NCBI GenBank assembly: GCA_019454045.1
Contig: SKCR01023729.1
Span: forward strand, 124,001 to 188,000
Source of the DNA: Zanthoxylum bungeanum
Taxonomy: Eukaryota > Streptophyta > Magnoliopsida > Sapindales > Rutaceae
DNA: 64,000 nt
Direction of reading: 5' to 3'
Under the pieces are notes generated by a model that was not told where the DNA came from, ran no database searches, and saw only the letters and a list, made by a program, of their open reading frames with translations. Of the stretch, positions 35,891-48,065 are shown one piece after another. How positions within the stretch are numbered: position 1 is the stretch's first letter; each line of letters begins with the position of its first letter. The translations under genes and the position numbers were made by a program.

Positions 35891-37237
35891 TGCCAAGGAT
35901 CTCTAAGCGTGATTCATGTGTGAATTAATCAAAGAATGTTGCAGAAAAACTCACCTTGATCGGTTTTAGGCTTTCAAAAATTCTTTGGATGTTGAGGCTT
36001 GGAGCTTGAAATCGTGTTCCAAACTCTTGGGTGAGTTTCACTATCACCTTGATTCACTCTTTTATGTGCTAGCAAGAGCACATTTTGAAAAAAAAAAATT
36101 CGCCCCTCCAATAGTGCAATGTTTCGGCCAAAGAGAGAGTTGGGAGAGAGAGATGAGTTTTTTTGTGTTTTGTTTTCCAAAAGCAATTACCCAAATTCTT
36201 TTTCCAAAAAAAATGTATATACTTATCCAAAAGTAAAAGACAAAGTGTGTTAAGCAAGTTTCCATAATTACTCTCAACCACTTCCATCAACTAGATTGAC
36301 TAGTGATGTAAGTTGGTGGGCCCCACAATTAAATTCAAAATTCAAGTTGGGTTGCTCAACACACTTCGGGATCGGGTTCGTTTGATCCGATTAAATAAAT
36401 TTTGCGTCGCAACGTAATTAAATCTAATTTAAATAAATAATAATGCCTTACAAAATTATTACGAAAGTCGCTTACGAATTAATTCCAAAATAATTTGTTC
36501 GCTTGAATTAAATTCCAATTTTAATTCCGCATTGAAATCCAATTTCAATTAATATATCTAATATATTATTTTAGCCCAAATAAATAAATTAAATAGAAAA
36601 ATCCAATTTGAGAGTACTAGTTACGTATCCCTGCGTGATCACCATCTCTATATAACTGAAGTGATACTTCCATCTTGACATCACACCCAATACACTACGA
36701 TTCTCAGTAAACCCAGAAGAGGCGTACACATAACCTTTTAAAGCCTCGGATGACCAAAACCAAAGCTTACTGATTGTCGCAAGTATTAGCGATGCAAGTC
36801 TCAGTTTAAGAACCTTGATTTGGATTCCCATAGACACATAGTCATACTACCAATGGGATTCCGAGGGGTCTATCCAGAGCGAAGCTGTTCCCGTACCATC
36901 GGTTAACAGAACCTCCTATCACACTTGCATAAGTATCCAATACTTAAATATATGAGAACAATGTCGTTACGCTTCCATAACGTGCACAAGTGTACTACCA
37001 GCCTATTTCGCATTATCGATGTACAGTCTCGATAATAATACGACTAAGGATGTTTAATGATTAAACTGTTCATGGATTAATACTCTCTCATATCTTATTA
37101 ATCTGAAACTAATCATAAGGACTTTTATCATTTATATATCAAAGTAATCTAATTACAAAATGATAAAAAGAGCAATTTCCTTTGTCACATAGTTAATTTG
37201 TACAAAGAACATCATGTCTTTTACAAATAGTGATGTT
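35860..37237 (-). mobile_element. 3' LTR of family-Y element D, inverted against C and internally deleted
   Basis: Mirror image of the C LTR from the shared centre at 35875. It lacks the segment corresponding to about 34556-35140 of C (junction near 36611, AATCCAATTT next to GAGAGTACTAG). Its outer end is also lost: GATGTTATGGGTCA runs straight into CTCAAGTTTCTAACACC at 37237/37238, without the usual TTATCCAACA terminus or polypurine tract. Confidence 0.8.
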
Positions 37238-40200
37238 ATGGGTCACTCAAGTTTCTAACACCTAAACTATGTAAATGTCGCTCATGCTTATGCTGAGATA
37301 TCGCTTTCACCAGTGAATTTACACATTTATCATCTGATTTGATTTATTCGATCATCACATCGCCACGATGTATGATCTCACGAATCAGATAAAATCGTTC
37401 GAAGTACATACTTGGATCGTTGATGAGACCTTAATTCTTTAGCCTGTGTTGTAGCCTAGCTCAGCTGCTAACAGCTGAGCTGCAGCAATATAATCTGCTT
37501 TTGTTGAATCGGTAACTGTATCTTGCTAGGAAGATTTCCAGCTCACTGTTCCGTTGTTCAAACAAAATAAGTACCCTTAATACGACTTACAGTCGCCTTT
37601 ATCGGTTTGGAAACTTGCAATGGTGAATCTAGTCATCTCAAGTTCTCCATCTCCATAAATTAAGAAAGCATCCTTAGTTCCTCTAAGATACTTAAGGATG
37701 TTCTTAACATCAATCCATTGACCATCACCTGGATCGGCCTGATTGTGACTCTACATGCTCAAAGCATATGAGACACCAGGTCGCATACATGTCTTTTAAT
37801 GTACGAGTTCTCGGAGAGTGCCAACAACTTTTAGGTCTATCCCAGTTGGTCTTTATTCCTAGAATAAAGGTTGCCTCTCCCAAGTATTTATGGAGAATTT
37901 TAATGAAAGCCAAGCTTTCATCGATTGTAACATGGGAATGTTATTTCCAAAAAATAATACATCATCAATGTATAGGACAATCATTGTCATTGCGCTCCCA
38001 CTATCCTTCTTATATACACAAGAATCATCTTCGTTTTGAATGAAACTATATACCATTATGATTTGTTCAAAACGCTGGTTCCAAAAACATAATGCTTGCT
38101 TCAACCCATGAATAGATCGATTTAACTTGCAAACCTTGTTTGCATGTTTTGGCACTATAAAATCGTCAGGATGATGTAAACATCCTCCAAAAGGTTTCTG
38201 TTAAGGAAAGCAGTTTTGACATCCATTTGCCATATTTCATAATCGAAATATGGAGCAATAACAAGCATTATCGGAATGGATTTAATCATGGCAACAGGTA
38301 AAAGGTTTCGTCGTAATCGACACTATGTTGATGGCGATACCCTTTCGCTATAATCCTAGCTTTGTACATTTGTACGTTGCAATATTTCATGTATGTCTTC
38401 ACCATGAAGACCTATTTGCTACCAATAGGCACAATGCCTTCTGGTACATCAACCAATGTCCAAACTTGGTTGTATACATGGAATCCATTTCAGACTTCAT
38501 GGCACTTTTCCATAAATTGAGTCAACACCTTGTATCATTTCCTCATACATAGCCGGTTCATTATCCTCAATAAGACTAATGTCTATGTGAGGTGAGATCA
38601 GAAATCCATGCCTCTTAGGTTGTCTTCTGACTCTCTCCAACCTACGCGGTTCTTGTGTATTAGAAGATTGTGGTACAGTCTCATCCCTGTGAAATGTTCA
38701 TGTTCCGTTAAAGGATCGGTGCCAGGAACAATGTCATTACGATTTTCATCGAGTTCTACTTTCTTCCCACTTACCACTGCATATAGGAATTCATTTTTCA
38801 AGGAAAATCGCATGGAGAGCAACAAACATCATTGTTCTCTTGTGAGTTATATAAGTAATATTCATTGGTTTCCCTAGGATAACCAATTACAAATAGGCAC
38901 TTATTCGATTTGGGTTTTAGTTTGGTACCATCCAAATGTTCAATTATATGCCCAACATACCCAAACATTCGGGAATGGGAAACCTGGTTTCTTTCCTGAC
39001 CATATTTCATATGGGGTCTATCCAACAGACTTTGTCGGAACCTTATTCAAAATAAGAATAGCACTGTTCAATTCGTATCCCTATTAGGAAATTGGTAGCT
39101 CATAGCGACTTATCATTTACCTTACTATTTCCAACAAAGTTCGGTTTCTCCGTTCGGATACATAACTCAATTGAGGTGTTCCGGGAGGAGTCCATTGTGA
39201 AAGAACACAATATTCTTTCATGTAATCTAGAAACTCATTGCTAAAGTATTATTCACCACGGTCCAACCGTAATGTTTTAATACTTTTGCCAGTCTGTATT
39301 TCTACTTTATGTGGAAACTCTTTGAATTTATCAAAAGTTTCCGATTTGTGTTTCATAAGATACACATAACCATAATGCGATGCAACATCCGTAAAGGTTA
39401 CAAAGTATTCATATCCACCTCTAGCTTAGCTAGACATTGGCCCACTTACGTCAGCATGAACGAGGGCCAACAGCTCGGTGGCTCGTACACCTTTACCGCT
39501 AAAAAGAGTTTTAGGCACTTTGCCTACTAAACAAGATTCACAGACGTCATATGATTTAAGATCAAATTTGTCCTAGTATTCATTCTCCCAAAGAGTAGAT
39601 ATACGATTCTTCTTAATGTGTCCTAGACAATAATGCCACAAATAAGTCTCATATGATTTACTCAGTTTGAGCTATTTGTTTGTCATGTTATATGTTTGAG
39701 ATTTGTTTATATTCAAAATATAAATACTGTTATTCACATATAATGTGTATATCTCAGTATCATCTTTATAAAAAAACACCCAGTGTTCTGGAACATAAAT
39801 GTATACCCGCAACGGATTAAACTAGATATAGAGGTAATATTTCTAGTCAAACTAGGTACATTATAACAGTTTCCTAATTTTAGTACATGTCCAAAGGGCA
39901 GTTCCAAAACTTAGGTTCCCACAGCCAAAACAGTGACTCTCGTCTTGTTTCTGACTCGCAGGTTGATCTCATCTGAAGCCAGTCTCCTGCTAATCAGCAG
40001 ATCCTTCACATTAGTACATATTTTTATACCACATCCAGTATCAAAAGTCCAAATTTTAAAAATAGTTGTGGACATGTTTATAACAAACATACCTGAAGTT
40101 GGAGCCTTGCCCGTCTTCACATCCTTCATGTCTGCCTTGTCCATACGGCAGTCAGGCTTCCAGTGACCCTGTTTACCACAGTTTAGGCAGACATCTTCGG

Positions 40201-40471
40201 ATATGTCCTTTGTCTTCCCAGAAGACTGTGACGATTTTGCCTTTGCCCTTTTTCCTCACTCCCCATAAGCCTTCGGCCAAGCCTTGGCCTTCTGGGATGT
40301 TGAAGTAAGATGAGCCTTGCGCTTCTTGCCCTTTTGGAAGCTCTAGCTCTACCTCATTGAGCATAACCATTAACTCTCCAAGAGTTTTCTCTTGGTTCAT
40401 AATAAACATACCCCAGCTATCGGGCAGAGACTGTAGGATCAAATCTATGGAAGTCTCGGCCTTGTAGGTAA
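37238..40471 (-). pseudogene. family-Y copia element D: gag to RNase H relic
   Basis: Minus-strand copia polyprotein, better preserved than C. In sense order: gag C-terminal part (QSLPDSWGMF, 40173-40442); an intact CCHC zinc knuckle CLNCGKQGHWKPDC (40148-40189); protease with FDTGCG (about 40030-40050); integrase HHCC/core around 39040-39700, including TGKSIKTLRLDRG-like and VSERRNRTLLE-like stretches; integrase C-terminus (KPKSNKCLFVIGYPRETNEY, 38798-39025); RT with KHANKVCKLNRSIHGLKQ and YIDD intact at 37961-37972 (ORF 37859-38155); RNase H traces to 37300. Many frameshifts and stops divide it. The gag N-terminus and 5' LTR are missing because element Q inserted at 40471/40472. Confidence 0.85.
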
Positions 40472-41186
40472 TGTTGTGTGAGGAACGGATAAAACCGAGC
40501 GCAGCGGAATCCGCCCGAGATCAAATCTCGAGCGAATAAAAAAATTTTATTTTATTTTATTCGGGAATCCTTAACTGTGGGTTTAAAATTTTTTCATCAA
40601 CTTAAAAAATTTCCTACTACACTAAAAGCATTTTCCATGCATTAAAGTAATTACCATAAGCCAATTAAAATTTTTCAACCCACTTTAATACATTTATCAA
40701 CTCTTGACAATAATTCAAGCATGCACACATAATTTTCCAACCCTTGAAAAAAATTACTCCAAGCATACAAAAATTTCTATATCAACTATATATCAATTTT
40801 CATACACTTCAATGCTACTAATTCCTCACTTACATTCTTCCAATTAATCCAACAAATCCACAACAATTTTTCCCAACAATAATCATCAACAAATTGAACA
40901 ATAAATTTACAAATTAAATTTACCACAAGATGCTTTCAAGCCTTCCCAATTTGTGAATGGTTGCATCCAAGTTTATTTGAATCTTCCAAACTTTTGAATT
41001 CCTTCAAACTCCACCAATTTGAGCTCTCTCAAGAACAAGTCTTGGTGATCAAATTGTGGTTTGATCACTAAAGAGTAGCAACCAAGATTTTCCCCAAGTT
41101 CAACTTTTGAACCCTAGGAAAAAATCAAGAATTTCAAGAACACAATTAATCTTTAACACTTAAAGATTAATTTCCATGGTCTGGAT

Positions 41187-42125
41187 GATTTAGGGTAATA
41201 ATTTGGTGAGAATAATGGCTTGAATTTTGAAGAACCAAGTAAATAAAATCGCTTGAAAGTAGATTGAAGAAAATTCAAATTTATAAAACTATCAAGGGTT
41301 GTGAATCCTTCCAATATCTTTTTAAAAGATGAAGTGGTTATTTTACATTTGTGTAATATATTGGTTTATTAATCTGGAACACGAAATTATGTAAAAGCCT
41401 CTTCCGATGGTCAAATATAAATACCCAGTATAACCCAATTAATCATATTCCTATGTTAACCAAGTTACCTGAATTTATTAAGATTAAGTTCCAATTATGG
41501 CTACCTCAACCCGACAGGTATATTCCTATCCTGTAAGGAAATCTATTAAAGGGTTATCTATCCTCAAGGAAGATCGTGGGCTAAGTCTAAGATCTTAAAC
41601 CTAAAATCATTTTTCCAAGTTCATTTTAAGTTTACCGAATCAATCTTATTAATGGCCAGTTAACAAGATGCATTAAGACTAAGTCTCAATAAATAATCCT
41701 TTATATTACCCAAACCGTAATTTAACCCCTTATAAACTAGTGATATTGGAGTTCATCACAACCCCAGATAACTCGCTTAGTTACGACATATATTTAAGGG
41801 TACTAAAAACTTAAATAAAATAAAAGACAAAGTAAAATGCTTAAAAGTAAATGACGGAAAGTAAATGCTGAAATTAAATACTGAAAATTAAATGCTGAAA
41901 AGTAAATGCTGAAAGTAAATTACTTAAAAGTAAATGCTGAAAGTAAATTGCTGAAAGTAAATTGCTGAAAAGTAAATGCTGAAAGTAAATTGCTGAAAAA
42001 TAAATTACTGAAAAGTAAATAAAGTAAAGGTACAATAAAAAAAAATGCTGAGATAAAATGATCCATTTTTATTGATGATTTAGGGTAATAATTTGGTGAG
42101 AATAATGGCTTGAATTTTGAAGAAC
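41187..42125. repeat. ~52-bp direct repeats bracketing an extra block in the Q 3' LTR
   Basis: The sequence starting GATGATTTAGGGTAATAATT occurs at 41187-41238 and again at about 42074-42125, almost identical. The 835 bp between them (starting AAGTAAATAAAATCGCTTG) matches sequence that, in the Q 5' LTR, sits further along after a poly-T at about 63540. The block has therefore moved or been duplicated relative to the rest of the LTR. It includes a minisatellite at its right end. No ORF of substance. Confidence 0.65.
41850..42045. repeat. AAAGTAAATGCTG minisatellite
   Basis: About a dozen degenerate units of 13-15 bp built from GTAAATGCTGAAA / GTAAATTGCTGAAA follow one another. They lie inside the extra block of the Q 3' LTR and are translated by chance in the 105-aa minus-strand ORF 41920-42237, whose phenylalanine/leucine-rich tail is this repeat. 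Confidence 0.8.
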
Positions 42126-45100
42126 GAAAAAACAAAAATTCAGTTTTTTCTTCTTTTTGGTTCGGCAGGCAGAGAGCCAAGCAATTCTTTCTCTTGTTGT
42201 TTGTTTCGGCAGAGGGAGGAGAGAACAACAACCACACAAAACTTTTTTTTTTTGTTTATTAAACTTAGGTTTCGCCAGTGGCTCACAGAGAGAAGAAAAG
42301 CAAATTGATTTTTTTTTTGTTTTTAGTTTTTATTAATTAAAATTAAAGAAAACTAAAAAACAAACCAAGCCATTAATTTAAACCATTGTTTAAGGAATCT
42401 TTTTCCTACACCACAAATTTCAAAAAACAACTTAACCAAGATTAAAATTAATCTCACCAATTTTAGTAACTAAGTTACCATTATAAATCATTTAGTTACT
42501 TTAACTAAATAATTCAATTTGCTTTACCTTAATTACTTTAACTAATTAAAAGTTTTATTTGTATAATCTAAGTAATTAATATTATGTAACGACCCTAGTT
42601 ATTTAACTCGCTCTGTAATGTTTAAAAATTTATTTTTAGGGAGAAATTAATTTTTGAATTGTTGGAAATAAAAGAATTAGGAAAGAAAAGCCCAAGGCCC
42701 AATTTTCATTAAAACATTAGGGAATCAAGGCCGAACTAATGAAATATTCCACCACTTTCTAGAATTAAAATATAAATGTAAATAAAGAAATAAAATAATA
42801 ATATTATATAAGACACACCTTTAATTAACATACACACACAGACACGTCACTCTCTCTCATTTTTGTTAACCTACACACACGAGACTCTGAAAAGGAGGGA
42901 TCACACACACACATGCCAAGAGAAAAAGAAGGAAGAAGGGCCGAAAAGAATTAGAGGGAGAAGAAGAGAAAGACTGTGTGCAATGGAGAAGCAGCGATTA
43001 AGAGAAAAGATAATCTCTAGGAATATCTACACACATGGGTTAAATATATACACACACACAGCTCACAATTCACGGAAAACATAGAAGAAATAAAGAAATA
43101 ACCGAGAAAGAGAGGGGCAAGAAAGCAGGGAATGAGAAGAAGATGAGGGAGTTTGGTTTCGTTCATGGATTGATTAGTAAGTATACTATTGTTATGATTT
43201 CCTGGGTTTGGGTGTTTATGGGTTTACCTTGCTTTGTATAAGTAAAACTGATTTTGAATTAAGAACGAAAAAGAAATATATATCAGAGTAATATAAACCG
43301 ACCTTAACCTTAAAATTGAAAGAAGTTAATTGATTAGGGGAAGGAATGGAATCGGCAGTAACCCTAGTAAATTGGGGAAAAATAAAGCGGAACCTTAGAA
43401 ATTTTGAAGAAAATATTAGGAATGATTTGATAGTTGATTTTGGTTTGTTTGGTAGATATAAAAATATGATAATTGATTTTATTAATAATATTATTCGTTT
43501 AAATCTGTTCATAAACATTTTTCTGAAATTATTTCAATTTGAAAGTGCTTGCGTTGACTGATCTTTTAATCATTTATGTTCTGTACATAGGAACTTACTG
43601 TGATGGATTAGTTTTAGTATTTTTATCATTTTTTAAAGTTAAACTTAATCTCTAATTTGGGATATAAAAACTTTATTGATAATGGTTATAGCAAGGTCAG
43701 TTAATTTGGCTTATGGTATGTCTTTTGGAGGTTTAGTTTCGGTCCGTTTGGTTATTGAAGGGGGCTGCTATTTGAGTGATTATTTTATGATGACGATTAT
43801 GGTACAATTAGTGATGCTTCAATTTGCTGTAGATATTGGAGTATAAGCAAGCTGTTTTAGGTATTGGAATAGCCATGATAAACTTAGTCTTAATGAACCT
43901 AAGAAGTACTGAAAGATGAATATTTTAAGTGTTTGAAAACTATGATTGGTGATAATGTAAGTAAAATAAGAAGCTTGAATATGAAATTTTGTAAATTGGA
44001 AATTATACGATGATGTTAATATTATGTAGAGTCCGCTAATATCTTAGATTTAATATTGTTGTCGAGAAGATAAATTTCTAGGCATGGCCGAACCTAGGGA
44101 ATAAAGCATGTATTTGTGTTTGATATAGTTTATGGCATGAGTTGAATATTTAATAAATAGGGCTGGTTTGTTTTGATTACTTGTGACCAAAAGTGTTATT
44201 AAAGATAATAAATTCATATGTTTAATGAGAAATAGTGACCGATAAAAACTGGAGATGATGAACTGTGGTTGTATGTATTTCTGTGAAGAGGTAATGACAA
44301 GTATTAAATAGGTATAATGCTTAGATAATTAAATGATGCATGGTTTATGATATAAATCCAAACTAAGTATATGAAATGATTATGCTTATGTATTAAGTAT
44401 AAGTATATATTTTATGATTGTACTTACAGATAGACATAAAAATGTAACTTCGATATAGGTTATACTTATATACCATGCAGTTGTATTTAGCATGTTTGTT
44501 ATGTTTATGATTTAGGTATGTCTTATATTTGTGATTTCAAGTGTATGTTAAGAGTTTACAGGTTAGGTTGAAAAGTGTAAGCTTACGAGCTATAATATAA
44601 GAATGATTTGTACAAAGGTGAAAAGTCAGAATGGTAAAGCTTGTAGATTGATTATGAACATGGGATATTATATTATGTGTTATATGAATGAGATGATTTA
44701 AAATGTGACAGGAATGAAGTGTAAGCCTGAAACTGAAGTTAGAAATTAATGTTATGAAATTTGAGATATAGTATTGTTAACTCGAGCAGATATAAGGAAA
44801 GTATATAAGGAGCAAAATACTTTGGTAGAAATGCATCAACATGCATATGTATATTCTTATTACAATTTTTAGAAGTTAAGAATGATTTTAAAGACTCAAA
44901 GTGTTTCTAAGAAAAGTTTTTAGATGCTTTTGAGTAAAATGTATTTCAGAAAATGTCTTCTTACAGTTTTGAGATTTAAATATAATTTTATGGTTTTCGG
45001 GGCATGAGGTAAAAACTCACCCCAATATGTAACTTGAGATATAGTTCGGAATTGACGGATACTTTTGATTCGGGATTTGGGATTTGACCCATCCCAGTTC

Positions 45101-45220
45101 CAGTTGTACACTATTGGAATTGACGGATATAGACACATGTGCACATGTGGAGGACTGAGGGGACGCTCTCAGATCCTCGAGCAGGACTAGGGGCTACAGG
45201 GTCCCGAAATCCTAGTTTTA

Positions 45221-45319
45221 GATGCCCAGTTGAGTTATGGTCATGGGCATCGAGTACACTCAGTTGAGTTATGGTCCTGGGTGTAGAGAGACGTCCAGTT
45301 GAGTTATGGTCCTGGACGT
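45221..45319 (+). repeat. three tandem stem-loops with constant loop and covarying stems
   Basis: Three units spaced 35 bp share the loop TTGAGTTATGGTC (second copy of the closing CA/CC varies). Stems: GATGCCCA 45221-45228 with TGGGCATC 45244-45251; TACACTCAG 45255-45263 with CTGGGTGTA 45277-45285 (one T-G wobble); ACGTCCAG 45291-45298 with CTGGACGT 45312-45319. Stem bases differ between units but pairing is kept, which is the signature of a selected, or at least structure-templated, hairpin. A palindrome ACATGTGCACATGT lies just upstream (45137-45150). Confidence 0.8.
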
Positions 45320-45327
45320 AGAGCGGT

Positions 45328-45530
45328 TTTCAGTTTTCAGATTTTCAGTACACGGTTTTCAGAAACAGAGTTTAGAAACAGTTTTTCAGTTTTCAGTTTT
45401 CAGCTACAGATTTCAAATTAACTTAAGTTTTCAGAAACAGTTTTCAGATGAACAGTTTTCAGAAACAGGTTTTAGAAAACAGTATTTCAGAAAGACAGGT
45501 TTTATAAAGAGTTGCAGAAAGAGTTTTCAA
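45328..45530. repeat. TTTTCAG / CAGAAACAG simple-sequence run
   Basis: Dense repetition of GTTTTCAG, TTTCAGAAACAG and ACAGGTTTTAGAAA words directly after the stem-loops of LTR T. The 82-aa ORF at 45306-45554 (repeated Phe-Ser-Val, Gln-Phe-Ser) is a translation of this repeat and not a credible gene. Confidence 0.8.
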
Positions 45531-46789
45531 GAAAAGTATTTTCTAAAAGTATAACATATTAAAGTAGAGTATAGTTATAAGTTGTGCATACAGACCATAT
45601 ATGTTCTAGAAATCATTTGAGTTGCATATAACTGACATCTATGCATGATAGTATTATTACACTTATATGTATATTTGATTGATGTTTGTATGAGTTATAT
45701 GTTTACATAGAAAGAAACCTTTTGTGGATACTAGTGTATGATAATATGATTACAATTATATATGTATTCATGATTGAAGATTGTATGATAAATGTTTAAT
45801 AGAAAGAATATTTTATAAATCCGATTTGATGATGTTTCAATGAAATAAAAGAAAGGTAAGTATGGTAAATAACCAAACTAGATTAGCAAAGAATAAGTAG
45901 GTAAGTATTAAGATATTAGAGTAGCGCAGCGAAAGCATAGTAAGGCTTGACTTAGTGACTTAGAAAATAGAAACTTGTTAATTATATTAGGGATGTTGCA
46001 CGTAAACAAGGATCATGATTTACAGTATATGTATAAATAATAGAAAGACTGGTAGTAGGTAATATGGAAGTAAAAATAGATAAGAGTAATATGGTTGATT
46101 CTTAACTTAGTGATTAAGAAAATGAAGATTTACACTTCATATGATAAATGTTAAGATTTGGTAATAAGTAACCTGTTTATATAACGAATAAGAACTATAG
46201 AATTAATTCAGACTTTATAGATGTTTAAATGACCTTATAAGTAACCAGGTTAATATGGAAACAAAATTAAGTTTTGGGCACCTGATGCTCAAGGAATGAG
46301 CATAGTTACTTACTGAGTCATTATGACTCACACCACAACAGTTTGTTAGTTTTGCAGGTTGATGACCTGATCGGTCGACCACAGACATTAGAGCTTGAGG
46401 AGCCGGATAGCAGCGTTGCAGTCAGCCAGTCACCAGGTCTTGGGGGAAATAAAGAGTCTAGTAGATTATGTTTTAGTTTGTATAAGTTGTAACGTGCTGA
46501 GCACAAGTTTATTTTAGAAAAGTTTTTGCATATACGTATTCTCGGGCACGGAGCCCCAATTGTATTATGTCTGCATCGTATTTTAGTTGGGCCCGTAGAT
46601 TGCATTAATGTCGTGATTCCGGCCTGAGGCCGAGATTTTATGTTGTATATGGATGCTGGCTATAGGCCAGGTTGCATGATGTTACGAATACATCATGCCG
46701 AAATTTTTCTAGAATCAGAGGCTTATGGAGATGGGTTTAGCCTGTCTCCTGCCGGTAACATTGCTGCTAAGTCGGGATGTTACATATTA

Positions 46790-47078
46790 TATATTAATTT
46801 AACAATTAAATTAATTCAAAAAATAATTACTAATTTAATGTAAATCAAATTTACATTTATTATACAATAAAATTATATCAACTTTTGATATAAAATTAAT
46901 TAATTGAATTCATCTCACGAATTATCGGATTAAACAATTTAATCCTAAATACCCAAAAATACTCTGTAAATATTTGACGAGAGATCGCCCTAGTGCTCAA
47001 AGAGTAAACTCAATATAATGGAACTCTCTAGGTTCACGTTCGGCTATTACTTATATATACTTATATATCTCATATACT

Positions 47079-47152
<74 letters not shown>

Positions 47153-48065
47153 CATGAAGGCCTGCCCACCTACAAATCATGACTAAAACAATATGATACG
47201 TCGAACCATACAAGTCGAGGTTAAAACGTTAATGTATAATCACTTCGTCATTACCGTCTCCAATTGAGTAAGGTTATAGTTTTACTGTAAAAACCTTATC
47301 TACTCAATATAAAACAACTTTTCACAATAATATTCCATTAATAAATAATATAGTGAAACTCTTTTTCAATATTATTTATAATGTTAAAGAAATAATTTCT
47401 TCAACGAACTTTTAGCCAAAAGATATCCGGAATATACTCTGAAAAATTTCTGGAAACATAATCCAACCATATGGATTGACGAATCCTCATATTAACACAC
47501 ACCGATCTTCGTGAGCATCGGTCTATACCTAACAGTCACCCTGAGGTCATACCATAAAAGATCTCTGACATGCATGGTATCAGGCACATAGAATCACTCA
47601 CAAGACCACCGTGGTGTCTCAAGTCAAAGGACCACAATAACTACTCAACTAGAAAAGACAACTTTTGATAGTTTTATGGAATATCTATTAGTCATCTTTT
47701 ATGAGTTTGTTCGATATTCATTCAACTAATGAATATATGCATTTCTATACGAACTTCCGCTAAGCTCACCGTCTGAGACAAACCATATGTCCATTACATA
47801 TATAGACAATGTACTAGTCTTACCAATATAATGATCGACCCATGTCAATATATCTATACCAGGGATAATTTATATTCGAAAAAATGCGTGATATTTCTCA
47901 ACACCATTTGCAACTCTTGCAACTATATCACCATATGTTGTAACTCTCGGGTCTTTACTAATTTCATATAAGGTTCCGAGTGTAACTCGAAATCTCTAAC
48001 TCTTAGAGTAATCTAACTCCTAGATTTACAATGTATAAATAAAAGTAAGAGTTTTACCATATAAA
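46790..48065 (-). mobile_element. 3' LTR of copia element Q, middle segment
   Basis: Resumes the Q LTR after LTR T and its duplicated TATTA, and is broken again by R2 at 48065/48066. From about 46985 it carries blocks also seen in family P (GATCGCCCTAGTGCTCAA, GGAACTCTCTAGG, GGTGTCTCAAGTCAAAGGACC), showing that P and Q share ancestry in their LTRs. A (TA)n run lies inside. No genes. Confidence 0.75.
47081..47149. repeat. (TA)n microsatellite
   Basis: An uninterrupted run of TA dinucleotides, about 34 units, inside the Q 3' LTR. Exact length may be affected by sequencing slippage. Confidence 0.97.

Larger units (their letters stand above)
40472..42584 (-). mobile_element. 3' LTR of copia element Q, first segment
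   Basis: Starts TGTTGTGTGAGGAACGG and matches the Q 5' LTR from 62628 (GAGCGCAGCGGAATC, GATCAAATCTC, then TTTTATT-rich sequence). It is interrupted at 42584/42585 by solo LTR T and resumes at 46790. It contains an extra block (41239-42073) absent at this position in the 5' LTR. Left flank GGTAA (40467-40471) is the expected target duplication; the right copy is outside the window. Summed over its three segments the 3' LTR is about 3.5 kb. Confidence 0.85.
42585..46784 (+). mobile_element. 4.2-kb solo LTR T (gypsy type) with target-site duplication TATTA
   Basis: Begins TGTAACGACCCTAG and ends GTCGGGATGTTACA. The 5-bp flanks TATTA (42580-42584) and TATTA (46785-46789) match exactly. TGTAACGACCC...GTTACA termini are common in long Ty3/gypsy LTRs (Tekay/Del type; this clade is an inference). 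A TATA-like ATTATATAAGAC near 42805 suggests plus orientation with a short U3. It has no PBS, PPT or polyprotein motif, and its ORFs (60-100 aa) look random. It contains tandem stem-loops (45221-45319) and a TTTTCAG repeat. It interrupts the Q 3' LTR. Confidence 0.85.

Noticed and set aside
41920..42237. 105-aa ORF with hydrophobic Phe/Leu-rich C-terminus, looking like a membrane segment
   Set aside because: The hydrophobic part is the antisense translation of the GTAAATGCTGAAA minisatellite in the Q LTR.
42863..43084. 73-aa charged ORF (KKKEEGPKRIRGRRRE) as a small basic protein
   Set aside because: It lies in a purine-rich stretch of the solo LTR with no supporting homology or conserved context; base composition explains the Lys/Arg/Glu content.
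45306..45554. 82-aa ORF rich in Phe, Ser and Gln
   Set aside because: Direct translation of the TTTTCAG simple-sequence run within solo LTR T.
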